Assembly: GCA_008921705.1 (NCBI GenBank)
Contig: VFFE01007795.1
Span: 883,811 to 947,810 of the forward strand
DNA length: 64,000 nt
From: Burhinus oedicnemus
Taxonomy: Eukaryota; Chordata; Aves; Charadriiformes; Burhinidae
Reading direction: 5' to 3'
Below, in pieces: positions 12,479-24,620 of the stretch (its first letter is position 1; each line of letters opens with the position of its first letter). The notes below the pieces were generated by a model, which was not told the origin of the DNA, searched no databases, and was given only the letters and a program-made list of their open reading frames with translations. The translations under genes were made by a program, and so were the position numbers.

Positions 12479-14600
12479 ACAGACAGAGTCCCAATGCTGA
12501 ACTCAAGCAAAAGTATAGGCATTTACTGGCACTTAACAATATCCCACCATGTACAAGCAAATGACAAGGGAGAGCCCCAGCTCCAGGGGACCTACAGAAT
12601 AAATAGACAAGACAGACCAATGCTGGCAGGGAAACCATAGCAGACAGGGAAAGATTTCCTCAAGATCACAGACATGGCTGGTCCTTTGCAGGGCAAGTGT
12701 GCTGACTCCAGCTCCCCAGTAAAATGTACTTCCTTGTGTCTGTAGCCCTATGGCAAAAATAGGCTCACAAGGTTTTCTTCTTCATTTCTACTTTATCTTC
12801 ATCTGGCTTTATTTAAAATAAATAAAAAAGGAGGAATTTGAGTATTTAAAGAAAAAATTCTTTTAAAGTAGTCCTAGACACCAGAGACTGGAGTCACCGC
12901 TATTTATGGACCATAACACAGCATTTCAGGCATGGAAATGGAAAATGGAAATCCTCAAAACTATCTGAGTACAAACTAAGAGTTATCCAGCTTTGTCCCC
13001 CTATATTGGTGTGAGTCATATGAATTATAATTCCTGTTTCTTTGAGGGAGAATAATAGTAGTGAAGAAAAGCGTTCCTGCACAGGACTTCTATTGATTAT
13101 GAATGTGTTTTAATGGGAAAGCTGGTTACTGCTTTGGGGTACCTTCTCTTGAAAATACGTTGAGTGCTTCTGTGATGGCTTTCTTGAAGAGCACATTTGA
13201 GAACATGTACCATTTATGATTCATCATCTGCAACTGAAATCTTATTTATTCCCTCTTTTTCATTTCATTTACTTGTAGGTATGGAAGCTTAAATCACACT
13301 TTTCCTGCTTAGAAAAAACATGCATATGAAAACCTAATCAAAAAGATGGCAGCAGCCTAAAACTATTGTCCTGGGTAAAACACAAACAGTTGAAGTATAA
13401 AAGTGAAGAGGCGTAGTAGAAACCGTAACACCCATAGAAAATGTGTGGTAGGTTTATTTTGGGTAACAGCAGTTCATGGCTCAGTTGGGCTGGGTGCTGA
13501 GCTGCCTTGGCAAGAGGTTGCTCAAGCAATGCTCAGATAAGAACATGTTCTTAATACCACTATCTTTAAGGATATCCAGAATTTATACTCAAGAACTTCC
13601 TTAATGCTCTGCATATCACTGTCTGGGTTAACTGCCAGAAAAAAAAGAGGCTGAAAATATGTAGCTACTCTGGGGTGTCTGCAGCTCTCATTCTCCAGCA
13701 GACTCCATGAGGGCAGTGGTTCTTAAGGAGTGCTCTCCCCATGGGTTTCAGTATTTCACCTCTTCACAGTTTGTCCCCCTTTCATGGGCACCTATGTCCT
13801 GCTTCCAGCCCCCTATGCTACTCCAGAGCCTGTTCTGTAATTCAGTAATCATCACCCTCTTCAGCCTCAGCAAACTTGGCACTCGAAGCCAGGGGAAGAG
13901 CTCCTTGCTGTCTCTCAGCCCCTAGCTAGCTCCAACTGCTCCCAAACTGGTTGGTTCCCAACTCCAACCCCTCTTAAAAGACCTTGCACTTGAGGTATGG
14001 CCAGGACCTGCCCCTTCCTACCCTCACACAAAGGCCAAAATGTCTAGGCATTGGGTGCAGGGAGAGGAGGGAAGATGGGGAGGGGACAATCAGAGACCAG
14101 CTGGCTGCTAGCTTCCATCTTTCCCCAGGTAGGTGCCACCTGTCTCCAGAAAGAGATTTACTAAGCTGAAGGGAGTCAGATCTGCAAAAATGTGGCTTCT
14201 AGTATGTAGTTAAAGGAGATGCTTTGCACTTATTTGGAACAGAAGTAATTTTTTTCCTGGTATTTATAACAAGGTAGGAGGTAGCTGCACCTGGTCTTTG
14301 CTTGTCTAGCTTGTGCTTTCACATGGGTTTCTGTTATACTAAAAATGATCCAGACATGATTTCAGAATGTCAGTCTGTTCGTCTGAGGAGTTTTAATTTC
14401 CCAACCAAGACAAGAAGCTTGAAAACTGATATCCCAGAGGGAAATTGGCTGAAATGCTGTAAACTACAGACTGTGTTAAAAGAAAGCCACCTACAGAGAA
14501 ATATATCAGCACTGAACATATGTTTAAAATTGACTTTTAAAATAGATGTAACTGGGGATTAACTACTATCACTGTACTGGCAACTCAGCGCCAGTATCTG
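12479..14600. other. Unassigned unique DNA
   Basis: No gene, repeat family or RNA recognised. Composition changes from AT-rich (12.75-13.6 kb) to moderately GC-rich (13.7-14.2 kb). Frames up to about 86 codons carry no domain. Confidence 0.5.
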
Positions 14601-14619
14601 CAAAGAGAGCGTGGGGATT

Positions 14620-15130
14620 TTAATCAACTCATTCATTCATGTCAAATCTTTGTAGCTTATGTCAAAAAAAAAATTAAACTCTTCCGTGTGTCCCTAAATG
14701 CCCCTGACAGCTGACTATGATTTGATCAAAACACCTCTTCTTCTCAGTGCAACTTCCTCTTCCTTTGAAAATGAACAGTTTTAAAGCATCAGACCTCCTC
14801 TAACTTATTTCCATTGCCTTTTTAAAAGAAAAGCTTAACTAAACTCATTAGCTAAATTAGTTTCTGATTTTTTGCCTGCATGCTGAAATAAATCAATGCA
14901 TACAGCGAAATTAAAATGACAGCATTAAACATTGATATTCTTAAATATTGATGCTCTGGCTGAAGGGGATTTATGTTCAGTGCTTTATTACTTATTAAAC
15001 TCTCCATTGGTGAGCAAAGCATTTACTACAGACTGAACCTACTCAATCAGCTGCTTGGGACTTTTGACACTCAGTGGAAAACACCCACAGAATCACTGAT
15101 TAGTCCTTTTGCATGAGTATTGACTATTCA
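14620..15130. promoter_or_regulatory. Candidate conserved noncoding element
   Basis: AT-rich unique sequence packed with TAAT, ATTGAT and ATTA words, including two ATTGAT copies in aaacattgatattc and taaatattgatgc at about 14927-14954. It has no reading frame of note. The texture is like that of developmental enhancers bound by homeodomain, FOX and SOX factors. Inference only. Confidence 0.28.
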
Positions 15131-15770
15131 GAGGGAGACAATTGGGTCAGATTTCGTGGCAGAAGAACATTCATTGTAAGCAGGATTTGCAAAGGAATGT
15201 AAAGGAGCCTATCATCAAAGTCTCCTGTGGCAGTCAATGGGGCTCTGACAATTTCAGCTCATAGGGAAAGAAAAAAAAAAAGAGATTTGGAGGAAATGCT
15301 GTTTGTAGTTATGTGGATTTAGCCTCCCCAGTCATCAGGACAGCTAATGAGCTCCAGTCGTGTAACTGCAGGAGTTTCGCCAGTTCAGCTGTGGATGGCA
15401 GGAATCACATCGGACACAGGTGAGAGGCTGGCATAATCCCTATGTATCCCTCCAGCCTGCCCATGTAGAAACCACCACTCTAGTTACACCATAGGCTAAA
15501 AACTTGCTGTAGAAAGGGGGTCATATTCAGCTGTGCAATATATTTTAGGGAAGTCAGACCCTTGAATGACTTTCTGTTGTAGCAAGGAAACCACCACAGT
15601 TTGCTCGCTGTAGAGATGTGAGAGGTAGGTACCTCTGAACATATAGAGACTTCAAAATGTATGTATATGGCTTTACTATCCTCATCCAGAGGTAAGTGGA
15701 AAACTCAGTGTGATTCTATTACTTGTAATACTAAATATCGCCCCCCAAAATGCATGACCAAGTGAGACAT
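15131..15770. other. Unassigned unique DNA with short A-run
   Basis: No gene seen. A poly(A) run of about 12 bases lies near 15269-15281. Nothing else structured is evident. Confidence 0.5.
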
Positions 15771-15779
15771 ACATAGATA

Positions 15780-16230
15780 TGCCAAGCTTTGAGATACAGC
15801 ACTTAGCAGTAGAGCGATCAAATTGCCAGGACATCAGTCTGCACAGGCAGTATAACATCTCAGTCCCCGCGATTAGTGCCTTTTACTGCAAGAAGTACAA
15901 TATTTGGCGCCTAATGCATTCCTCTGCTTTTATTATTCTTGCCAACATTGATAGTGACTCACAGTAAAACAAAGGTAACACTTGACATCCTTGCGAACTC
16001 CCACTCATCAATTAGAGACCATAAAGCTTTGACGTTTCGATGTGGAAATCAGTGAGTTTGACTGCTGGCTTGCGTGGCTAATGCACATCCTTCAGCGCAT
16101 AATCGGCTCAGTGCTAATAAGTTAGAAGGGCTCGGGTATGGCCAATCATGCTCAGGCAGCGGCTTATTCTAGAAAGCTGCTATTTTTGGAACAGCCGAAC
16201 CATATAAAAACTTAACAGGTTACCTCCAAA
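15780..16230 (+). promoter_or_regulatory. Candidate conserved noncoding element with promoter-like spacing at its end
   Basis: Unique sequence with more CpG than its surroundings and many AT-rich factor-like words (ggcgcctaatgcat, catcaattagag, gctaataagttag). At its right end three core-promoter-like words follow in order: a CCAAT box at 16142-16146, a CArG/MEF2-like CTATTTTTGG at 16180-16189 and a TATA-like CATATAAAAA at 16201-16210. A TATA box there would place initiation near 16230-16240 on the plus strand. A 38-codon ATG frame begins at 16231 and ends at 16347 but shows no homology I recognise. The promoter reading is inference; a conserved enhancer is an equally good explanation. Confidence 0.3.
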
Positions 16231-16249
16231 ATGAGTCTCATGACTGCAA

Positions 16250-18560
16250 TTCCTAAATGCCCGTGGATGGTGCTTGTGCAGGAGGACAGTGAGAAGACCA
16301 TATCAAAGCCGGACACAATTATTTGGGAAATCTCCCTGTCTGCATAACTCTTGCACGAAGGCTGAGGTAGTGGAGCTGCTTTGCCATGCTGTGCCTCGGT
16401 GTAGGCTGAATTGCTGTACGCTGTCAGGATGGCACACAAGTTCCTCTGAGCAGGGCTGATAGAGGGTGGTTAAACCATGCTGGCTGCCCTTCCAAAGGAG
16501 ACCTGGGCACAGCAAGCCAGGCAGAGCACAGATGAGACATGTTTTCTTCATGTCCTCTGCAAGGAAAGGAAATATAAAGGGTGAGAAATCTGGGCTCAGG
16601 AGGATAAGAAGTACCTCAAACTTGCAAGATATGAGTTAAGAGAAGAAGCAGAGAGCAGGGGGACAGGAGCAGAGGGCATGTTTTTGGAGCTGGGTGAAGA
16701 GCCTGGTTTAACTGTTGAACAACCAAGAGTTCAGGTCACGAGCAGCACACAAGACAGGGGAGATTGTCTGCCTCCAAAGGGAAACCACATGGGTGCCTGC
16801 CGCTGCACAGGTGTCAATGTCCCAAGCCCCACGACCAGCAAGCCTGAATATGCTCGAGAGCACTGACAGAACATCTCAGAGCCAATCCAGCCCTCGGTGG
16901 TGGCTTCTGGTGTGGGCAGAGGGCTGACAGAGCTGCCTTGCTTTGCCTGGCACGTACTGAGCCAGATCCTGTGCGTTCACATGATGCTTGTGCTCCACAG
17001 CAGCTGGAAGCAGGGCAGAGCAGGGTTTCTACACCTATGGCATGGATGTATGCAAGAACATTTCTCACAGTCCTTGGCACTGGTCCAGCAGACGCTGTGC
17101 CCATGGTGGCACGAGCCGTGCTGGCAGAGGGGCTGGGGCTAGAGGTCAGCGTCCATCTGTGTGAGGTCTCAAATGAGGAGCACGCCCTCCTAGGAGGAGT
17201 CACCTTTGTGCTCTCCTATTTGCTGGCTGTGTCTGAGATGAAATGCAAGTTTATACGGGAATTCATTGCCAAAATCCGGCTGCATCGCTTGCCAGGCATT
17301 TGGGTTTTGCCTTTACCTCACCTGTAGGCCTCTTTGCACAGCTCGGCACCATGTCTTGCTCATGGCCCCCGACAGCCAGTACCATAGTAAAGCCTTAAAA
17401 AAAAAAAAGTCTGCACATCTGTTCCTGTTCTCCGAGAGTTTCTCGTGCCTTCCGTCTTTCCCTGGAGGCCGAGCAGAGGGGGGGCCTTGGCACAGCCCTG
17501 TGGGCAGGGCACAGATCTCCTGTGAAATCATGCTCCCCGTGCACGCCTGTAGAAAGACACGTTGATCCCTCAGCTGCGTGCGAGCCAGAACATGGCTGTT
17601 TTCCAGGACACCACCTAAAAGCCGACATCTGGCTAGCAGGGCTGTGGCGTGGCAGATGCCACCTGGGCAAATGGAGCTGCTGGCTGAAGGCGGCTGTGAA
17701 GGCATGGAAAAGCAGCCGATGGCCCCGCCACAGCCCTCAGGCCTCAGAAACACAGACAAGGATGTGCCTGCCAAGGGGAAACTGCTCCCTATCCGCACGG
17801 GAGTGAAATCTCAGGGGTTGCCTCTGTGGGAGGAACTGCACAGAGCAGCGTGGCTCTTTCCGTGTCAGTGCAACCAGGTGACACCAGTGTCATCCCCCGT
17901 GGGGACAAGGGTCCCAATCCCTGCCCCCAGGCTCCGGCTCTGCTACTCCGAGAGCAAAGTCTCCACATCAGCATCGTGTCTTTCTGCCTTCTCCTCCCTC
18001 GTTTCTTGCTGTACAGCAGCCCTGGGACAGCTTGAGCATGGTTCCGGGGCACGCCAGCAGCTTTCCTGTGCCAGAGGTGTTTGTGTAACAACACACACAA
18101 ACACGGTGCACCCGTGTCTCCACTCCCTCCTGCTGCAGCAACTTCTCAGGCAAATGAGAGGTTTTGGACTGGCAAAGCAAGGCAAAACAGTGAGCAGGGC
18201 ACAATGTCTGCCACACACGGTCAGCCTGGGCAAATGAGCAGTCACGGTAAACCCCTTGCTGATGTTTGCCCAAAATACTTCAGTCCTGTCTCTGAATAGG
18301 CTTCCTCCATGATGCACTGCTGCACAAGATACCCTCCACTGCAAGATCAACGGGTGTTTCTTGAGCAAGAAGAAAGCCCACACTACCTTACGATGCCTCT
18401 CACTCAAAATGAAGGAAGCTGCTGTCACCTAAAACGCTTCTTGTTCCATCAGGAGATTTCTCTCTCCACGCTGCCCCTGCCCTCCAGCTCCAGAAGCATT
18501 TCAATAAAAACTGAACCGCTGGCCATGTTTGCCAAGGAAAGCAGGGTGTGAGGCCATGAA
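16250..18560. other. GC-rich block with many overlapping chance frames
   Basis: GC content rises clearly and frames of 60 to about 219 codons appear in nearly all phases on both strands. That is what low stop-codon density in GC-rich DNA produces. The longest frame (plus, ending 18237) starts with GTG rather than ATG and has no domain. A short A12 run is at 17397-17408. One cysteine-rich minus-strand frame (16977-17126) is listed among the findings. I do not annotate any of these as genes. Confidence 0.5.
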
Positions 18561-20437
18561 TAATGGAGCTGCTCAGGTTCCCCAGGATGACATTTAATTT
18601 ATGGTCTTTATCCTGCTGCCTGTTTTCCTTCAATTGAATGAAGGAGTCACTGATTTCATTGGAAGTGCAGAAAGAAAATCTTCCAGCCTGTCTTTTGTGC
18701 TACATGCAGAAGCGTTTTGGCTTTTCTTTTGTCAAATGTTACTGTGGAGCACCATCCCGGATTACATCTTTCTCCATTGTCTTCTCCCAGTAAAGTCTGG
18801 CCCTTCACTCTTCACCCTGACTTCCATTAGTGCTCTTCCCAGCTTTTCAGCTCCTCCCCAGGCAGCTGCCAGCTGCCTCTTTTGCTGTCGTTGTTCTTCT
18901 TTACACTACTTGTCCAAAAATCCATAATGACTAGCTAAATTTCTAAAAAGATATTTAAAAAGCTAGTCTTAATAGCACTTTTTCATTTCACATACCCTTC
19001 ACTCAGCAGTGGAGAAATCCAAATTATAAAGTCATACTTTATGAAACAGCTACAAGTACTTGGTGCTGTACAGATATTTTTCAATGAACCCATGCAAAAG
19101 TCACCTGGTTTCAAGTTTCACTATAAAATTTATTAACTTAGGGTGAAACTCTGTTCAGTTGTAAGTTAAAAGTTTGGGATATGGGTTTTTTTGTTTGGAG
19201 GGACCTGACAAAGCTCAGCACTTTCACATTGTTTTGACATGAGATCAGGCAAAACTTTAATGCCAATAGGTTCAGAGAAGTTGCAGTTTGAGGATTTGGA
19301 GCTGTAAAAAAGTCTATACCAAGTGCCAAGTAGATTTCTGGAGGTGTGAAGTGTGCAAACCGAAACAAGAGAAGTCTCTGCTCCACCTGTGAGCTGATGG
19401 CAGGCTACGCTGCGGTGCTTTGCTGGCTGCTTGGCCTCACTGCTGCCGGCTGAGGGGCAGGAGAGGAGGGCGATGGCTCCGGTCTGGTCTGGCACAGCAA
19501 TGGTGTGCTGGCTGGAGAGAAGGTGTCAGCAAACTTCACACCCATGGACTACACCGGTGACCTGCTGCTCTAACGTCCCAAGTGGCATCCTAGGGGCCAA
19601 ATACCCCAAGCACCCTGAGCATCTTGGCCTTGGAGCTTGTTTCGGAGCTGCACAGGAAGAACAAGGGTGGGCGGGCAGGGGTGAAGCCCTAAGACAAGCT
19701 GGGGTCTGCAGTCCCCTTCAGTCCTCCCATCTGGCTGCATGTGCCCTGAAATAAAGCATGGCAGAGCTAGCATTGTTGCTCCTCTGCATCTCCCTTTCCT
19801 CGTGTCGACACACCTCCTAGCATACCTGCGGCACCTTGCTGATGCTGGGGGGCTGTGCGAGGAGGACAGGGCACCATGTCCCAAGGGGCAGTGCTGCCCC
19901 ATGCCTGTTGGGCATCCCATGGGCTCCCCAGGTGCCGTGAAACACAGAGCCCTGCTCTGAGTGCAGCCAAGATGCAGCTGAGATGCTCAGCACTTCAGCT
20001 TTGAGAGTTATGTTCAGCTGTAGGTGGGGCCTTATCCTGGCTCCCGTGCCCATGTCCTTGTGCAATACGGGGACCAAGGTGCTTGGGAAGACTTCAGGTA
20101 GAAAGAGAAGCTGTGACACCTTCCAGGATGAGCAATGGCACTACTATTTCTTGCTGTAAGGTGAAAAACAGGATTGAAAGCCTGGTAGATCTGGGCTGAC
20201 CGCTCTTTCCTTTCCTTGTTGCTTTCATCATCCCTGATGATGAGCCCTAACATCTTCCAGCAAACCGCAGGGTTGTCCCCTATTTTGATTGCTCACAGTG
20301 CATGACACAACTGGCCTGGCCCTGATTGCACTTTTTAGTTGCTACTTTAGCGCATGTCCATATAGTAAGAAAAAAGTACTCACCGTATTTAGACAGTGGC
20401 TGAGGATGTAAAGTGAAATGCTGGTTTCCCCTTACCA
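18561..20437. other. Unassigned unique DNA
   Basis: No gene or repeat recognised. A moderately GC-rich patch at 19.4-20.0 kb again yields overlapping frames on both strands without domains. Confidence 0.5.
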
Positions 20438-20490
20438 TAACATAATGTAAAACAATGTAACATAATGTAACAACAAAATGTGACATAAGA
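20438..20490. repeat. Short diverged tandem repeat, 10-bp unit CATAATGTAA
   Basis: The decamer cataatgtaa occurs at 20441-20450 and 20461-20470, with a one-step variant aacaatgtaa between them and decayed copies after. This is a small minisatellite of about four to five units. Confidence 0.75.
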
Positions 20491-22448
20491 AAACATAGCA
20501 TGCCAAGCATATATATGCACCTATATTGTATAATAATCTCTCCTTGCCCTATGTTGCACTGGGAACAGTCACAGGGAAGAGAGGCTTTTTTTTGCGCTGA
20601 GTACCTGCCAAGTGCCGGGTACCTGCACTTTATTCCCACTGCCACCATCAAGTCTCTTAAAACCAGTGTGCTGTGCAGTGACAAGTTATCCGTGGCACTA
20701 CAGTTCCCTCCCCAGGGCATAGGAGAAAGAGGTTTTATTTGTGAGTGGTTTGCTGTTCTCTTTCCCCTTGGATTGCTACTGCTCAGATTCAGCAAGACTT
20801 ACTTGTGTTTCTAAGGCTTCCTGGGCAAGGTGGGAAAGTTACTTTGTGTGAATGTATGTGGGAAGATCAGCTGTTTAATTTAGGTGCATAACTTTGCCAC
20901 TGTCATTTATTTCACTTGTTTATCAGAATATGTTGGAAGCAAAATGAACAATAAGAATAAATAAAGCTAGATGAATTGAACATGTCAACTAGAAGCACCT
21001 TAAAGCACCTAAGGTAGCACACCATGCTAAAAAGTCTTTCCACGTTGACCCTACTGCAGCACGGATCCAGCTGTGTGCCATGAGCACAGCAGCACCACTG
21101 CTTGCCCTTCAGCTGCTGCTGGTTCTCCTCTTCCTCACCAACAGCCTGCTCAAGCGAAGCAGAGGGATGCTGAAATCCCGAGCTCCCATGAGGCTCCACC
21201 AGCAGCTCCTGCCTACCCTTCAAGTATGTATCAAGACCAGGAGGACTCCATGGTCCCTCGTGTTTGTGCTTAAGGAAAGAAACTTCAACGTGAAAATCTA
21301 CCAGAGAGGCAGTGCTACCAAAGTGGGAAGGAAGAATGAGGCTAAAACACACAATAGAGGAAAGAAAGGGAATGGAAATGTAAAGGAGAAATAAGTAGAT
21401 GAATAAAAAAGAAAAGCAAAACAGAACAAAAAATTAGTTGCAGTACAAGGAAAATTTCTATCTTTATTTCACCTGTGCTCACTCCAGTCCAAATGTACGA
21501 GTTCTCAGAAGGTGATCTCTTGCATTTGAGTGGGCTGTAAATTGCAACAGTAGGAAAAAAGCAGCATGCGTCTCTCTTCTTTGTGAGGGGAGGTGTGAGA
21601 GATCAGTCCTGCAGCCAGGATACCTTTCCATCCAGCCGCTGGTCCAAGTTGAGATGTGTCTGCGGGTGGAGCAGGTGAAAGGGCTGACGCTTTTTCTGTG
21701 CATGAAAGCTGAGTAAATACACTCTCCCTTTTTCATTTTGGGAGATTTCAAGGCCCCCCTGATGTAGTACCTCTGCTATGCAGTATCAGGAAGATGTTTA
21801 TCTGTTACGGTTTTGGGACATGTGCAAATGATACATTCGGCTCCAAGTTTCAAGCCTGCGCAGGACTGGAAGCTCTACATGGCCCCGAAATGCACACTGT
21901 AGGGCAGAGAAGTCTGGGCTTCACCTTTGTTCATCACTAAATAGCAGCCTGAGAGGAAGCTGGGCTGGGCTGGATTCCTCAAAGGTGAGTGACTTTCATG
22001 TTTTACATAGTATACATTTTCAAAAAAATGCCCTTGGGGTTGGACCGCTGCCACCTTCCATGAAAAACCACTGGAAAACTGGCTGTGGCTCAGCAGGGGA
22101 AGACCGTATTGGATATTGTCAACATGTTAAAATCCTCCTGATGTGGAGGCAAGAGGGAGAACAATCTTGGCAAAGCTGTTGATCATTTCAGCTAAGGAAC
22201 TGGGTAAACAAGGCTCTGAATAATTGCACCTCTGAAAAGGGATTTGAGATGAAAATATAAGAAGCTTCATCAAAAGAGAAATGAAGTTTATTTGCATGAG
22301 AAGAAATACATTCAACTTTACCGAGACTAAGGTCTGGGCTGCGTGGCACATTGTTTGAGGCCCTGTCAGAAGAGATTAGTTGTTTCATATAGTAATCATA
22401 ACTAGCGTCCTAATGGATTAAAAATACCTCTTTCACCTCCACAATGAA
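20491..22448. other. Unassigned unique DNA
   Basis: No confirmed gene. A 104-codon plus-strand frame at 21080-21394 with a hydrophobic N-terminus and a 146-codon minus frame at 20912-21352 overlap each other, so at most one could be coding; see findings. Otherwise no repeats or RNA genes are visible. Confidence 0.45.
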
Positions 22449-22462
22449 TTTTTTTTTTTTTT
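22449..22462. repeat. T14 homopolymer
   Basis: A run of 14 T after 'acaatgaa'. Read on the minus strand it is a poly(A) run, which could mark the 3' end of a decayed retroposed sequence, but the flanks show no recognisable element. Confidence 0.85.
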
Positions 22463-22735
22463 GGATCAACCTGACTTCCTCTGGGGTAGCTAAACCCAGG
22501 GCCCTTGCATTGCTCTGTCAGACACGCAGCACAAGGGGCAAAACCTGCCCTTGCCGCCTTCCTCCAAGAACGATTAAACAAAAATAACACAGTTTTTTAA
22601 GAGGGAGGACTGAACCAAAGCAGCTCTTTGAAATATCTGCCAACTCAGACGTCAGGTCTCCATACAAATTACTATAAATGAGTGAGTGTGACGAGGCAGC
22701 GTGATAGCTGGGGCAATTTCCATGCATAATGCTCA
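22463..22735. other. Unassigned unique DNA
   Basis: Nothing recognised apart from short overlapping minus-strand frames without domains. Confidence 0.5.
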
Positions 22736-22739
22736 TCGG

Positions 22740-23030
22740 GAATATAATGTTGTTGAAAATAAAGTTGGCAGGGCACTGACATACCTGTAAACCAATGTTA
22801 AGAAGATTCTACCCGGCCCCCACGTAAGTCCTACTGTCCTTCCCCTCAGAGTCAGAAATTTTTTTACAATGGATATCTCTGATGCCATGTTAATATTGTA
22901 GAGTTAGCAAAGTGAAAAATAAATGCATTAAGCTAATAATAAGCTGGTAATTCACTGTGATCCAGATGTTATTAGTAGTACTGCATTGCACTTCCAATTG
23001 TACAGCATTGGATGGTCTTTAGGAGCCATC
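22740..23030. promoter_or_regulatory. Candidate conserved noncoding element
   Basis: AT-rich unique stretch with clustered TAAT words (gttaatattgtag, aatgcattaagctaataataagctggtaattc near 22923-22953) and no reading frame. Enhancer-like by texture only; conservation untested. Confidence 0.22.
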
Positions 23031-24220
23031 GTGGAACAAAACCTTTCCCTTTTTTTTCCCAGTGAGGTTGCTACAAGACCTGCAGAGCTACACTACTTGT
23101 AAAAAGCCATCCCTTGTCCACACATGATAGCAGGTGAGACCTTGGGTTCACGGCCCTTCCTGGTCATCCAGATGCACAGGCAGGGACAGCTGTGCCACTG
23201 CCAAAGGGCTTGTGGGCACCTGTACGTTGGTGTTATTTGAAATCAGTCGGTTTACCGTGCAGAAAGGCACACAGAAAGGCTAGGCAACAAGATGAGCTTA
23301 GGTGCTGGCACAGGCTAATCAGCCTCCTTGGCTCGGTGGCGCTGCAGGATGGCACAGGACCACACTTCATGCAGCACCCAGGCACCCAGTTTTCCTGCCT
23401 CCCATGCTGCAAAGTTGTGCTGATCCGTCTGATGGAGGTAGAGGAAAGGTGATCTTTGCACGAATAAAATGGATAAATATAAATTGCGTTCTGTTGTAGT
23501 CATATTTCTGTCTCCATCTCTCCCTCATGCTCTGTTTGGTATGATTTTGGTGTAGTTTACCATCCTCTCATGCCAGCTTTCCAAACACATCCAATCAGTT
23601 TTATAACTCTGTAGGGGGATATCTAGTATATCTGCTTGCTAGGACAGAGCAGCAGCTTATAATAGGTTTATTTTTCTGCAAGCTGCATTCTTCGGTGGCT
23701 GGCCAGAGGGTTTTACATCAGCTGCACACAGACTTTTGGATGGGACCTGGCAGGATTTGTGCTGGAGAGCACCTGGGAAAGCAAAGTTCAGCTCAAGAGA
23801 GAAATCACGGACATCAGCTTCAGCATGCCCAGGCCAATCGTCTGACTAGGAATCTGCTTCATTTTTCAGCTGTTCACATCCACAACAGTTTTGTTTTCAG
23901 TCTTAAAAGTATTTCTCAGGTTTCTTCCTCTAAGAAGAAAATTGCTATATAACGTATAAGATTTTGAGAGGTAACACAAGGAAATGCTCCTGTTGTCACT
24001 TCCTCTGTCTGGTTGGGCTTTGCTTCATATTAAACAAGGGTAGAAAAACAACAGGGAGTTTAAAGCCTGATTTCAAGTCAATGGAGAGACTTTGAGGTGC
24101 TCTGGAACAGCTTTTAAAAGACTAGCTTTGTCCTCGGAATGGGTTTATGTTATGGATATGCAAAAGAGTTCATGGTTACAAGTTTCAGACTGTTTAAAAT
24201 GTGCTCCTGGTACAATGATG
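23031..24220. other. Unassigned unique DNA
   Basis: No gene or repeat recognised. Frames of 62 to 86 codons overlap between 23192 and 23503 and at 23695-23952 and carry no domain. Confidence 0.5.
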
Positions 24221-24224
24221 CCCC

Positions 24225-24620
24225 GAGCTTAGAGCTGACAGCCTGCACGTATAGATGAGCTCCGTGGATTAATATTATTCACTGTTCTGAGGGCACATGA
24301 TGAACTGTTTTTCTGGTTATGTACTTGGTATGCGGAACTCTTTAGGCCAGAAAATGGGTTTAGAGCTGCACAGTTTAGCTTTGCAAATGCAGATCGGGTC
24401 ATTTGTGTGTTTGACTGTTCGATTAACGCATCCAACAGTATCAGCAATCCAGCATAAGCCTGTTTGAAATGTGTCCCTGGCAGTCAACTGGGCGTTTCTA
24501 ATCAAGCCTGACTCTGGAGCTACTTCCATAGTCCAAAGGGATTGCACTATCACAAATCACTGGGTACCATTTCCAAATAGCGTAATTGCTGAACGGCAGC
24601 TGGAGGAAATGCTGCATGCT
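24225..24620. promoter_or_regulatory. Candidate conserved noncoding element
   Basis: Unique sequence with scattered CpG and TAAT-type words (ggattaatattattcac at 24267-24283, gttcgattaacgcatcc at 24417-24433, agcgtaattgctg at 24578-24590). Two minus-strand frames of 72 and 78 codons overlap it and look accidental. Inference from texture. Confidence 0.22.

Noticed and set aside
11478..12760. Endogenous retrovirus LTR
   Set aside because: TATA-like words and GC-rich frames are present, but no TG...CA termini, primer binding site, polypurine tract or retroviral protein similarity could be identified.
17578..18237. 219-codon plus-strand frame
   Set aside because: It opens with GTG, has no recognisable domain, lies in GC-rich DNA and overlaps long frames in other phases on both strands.
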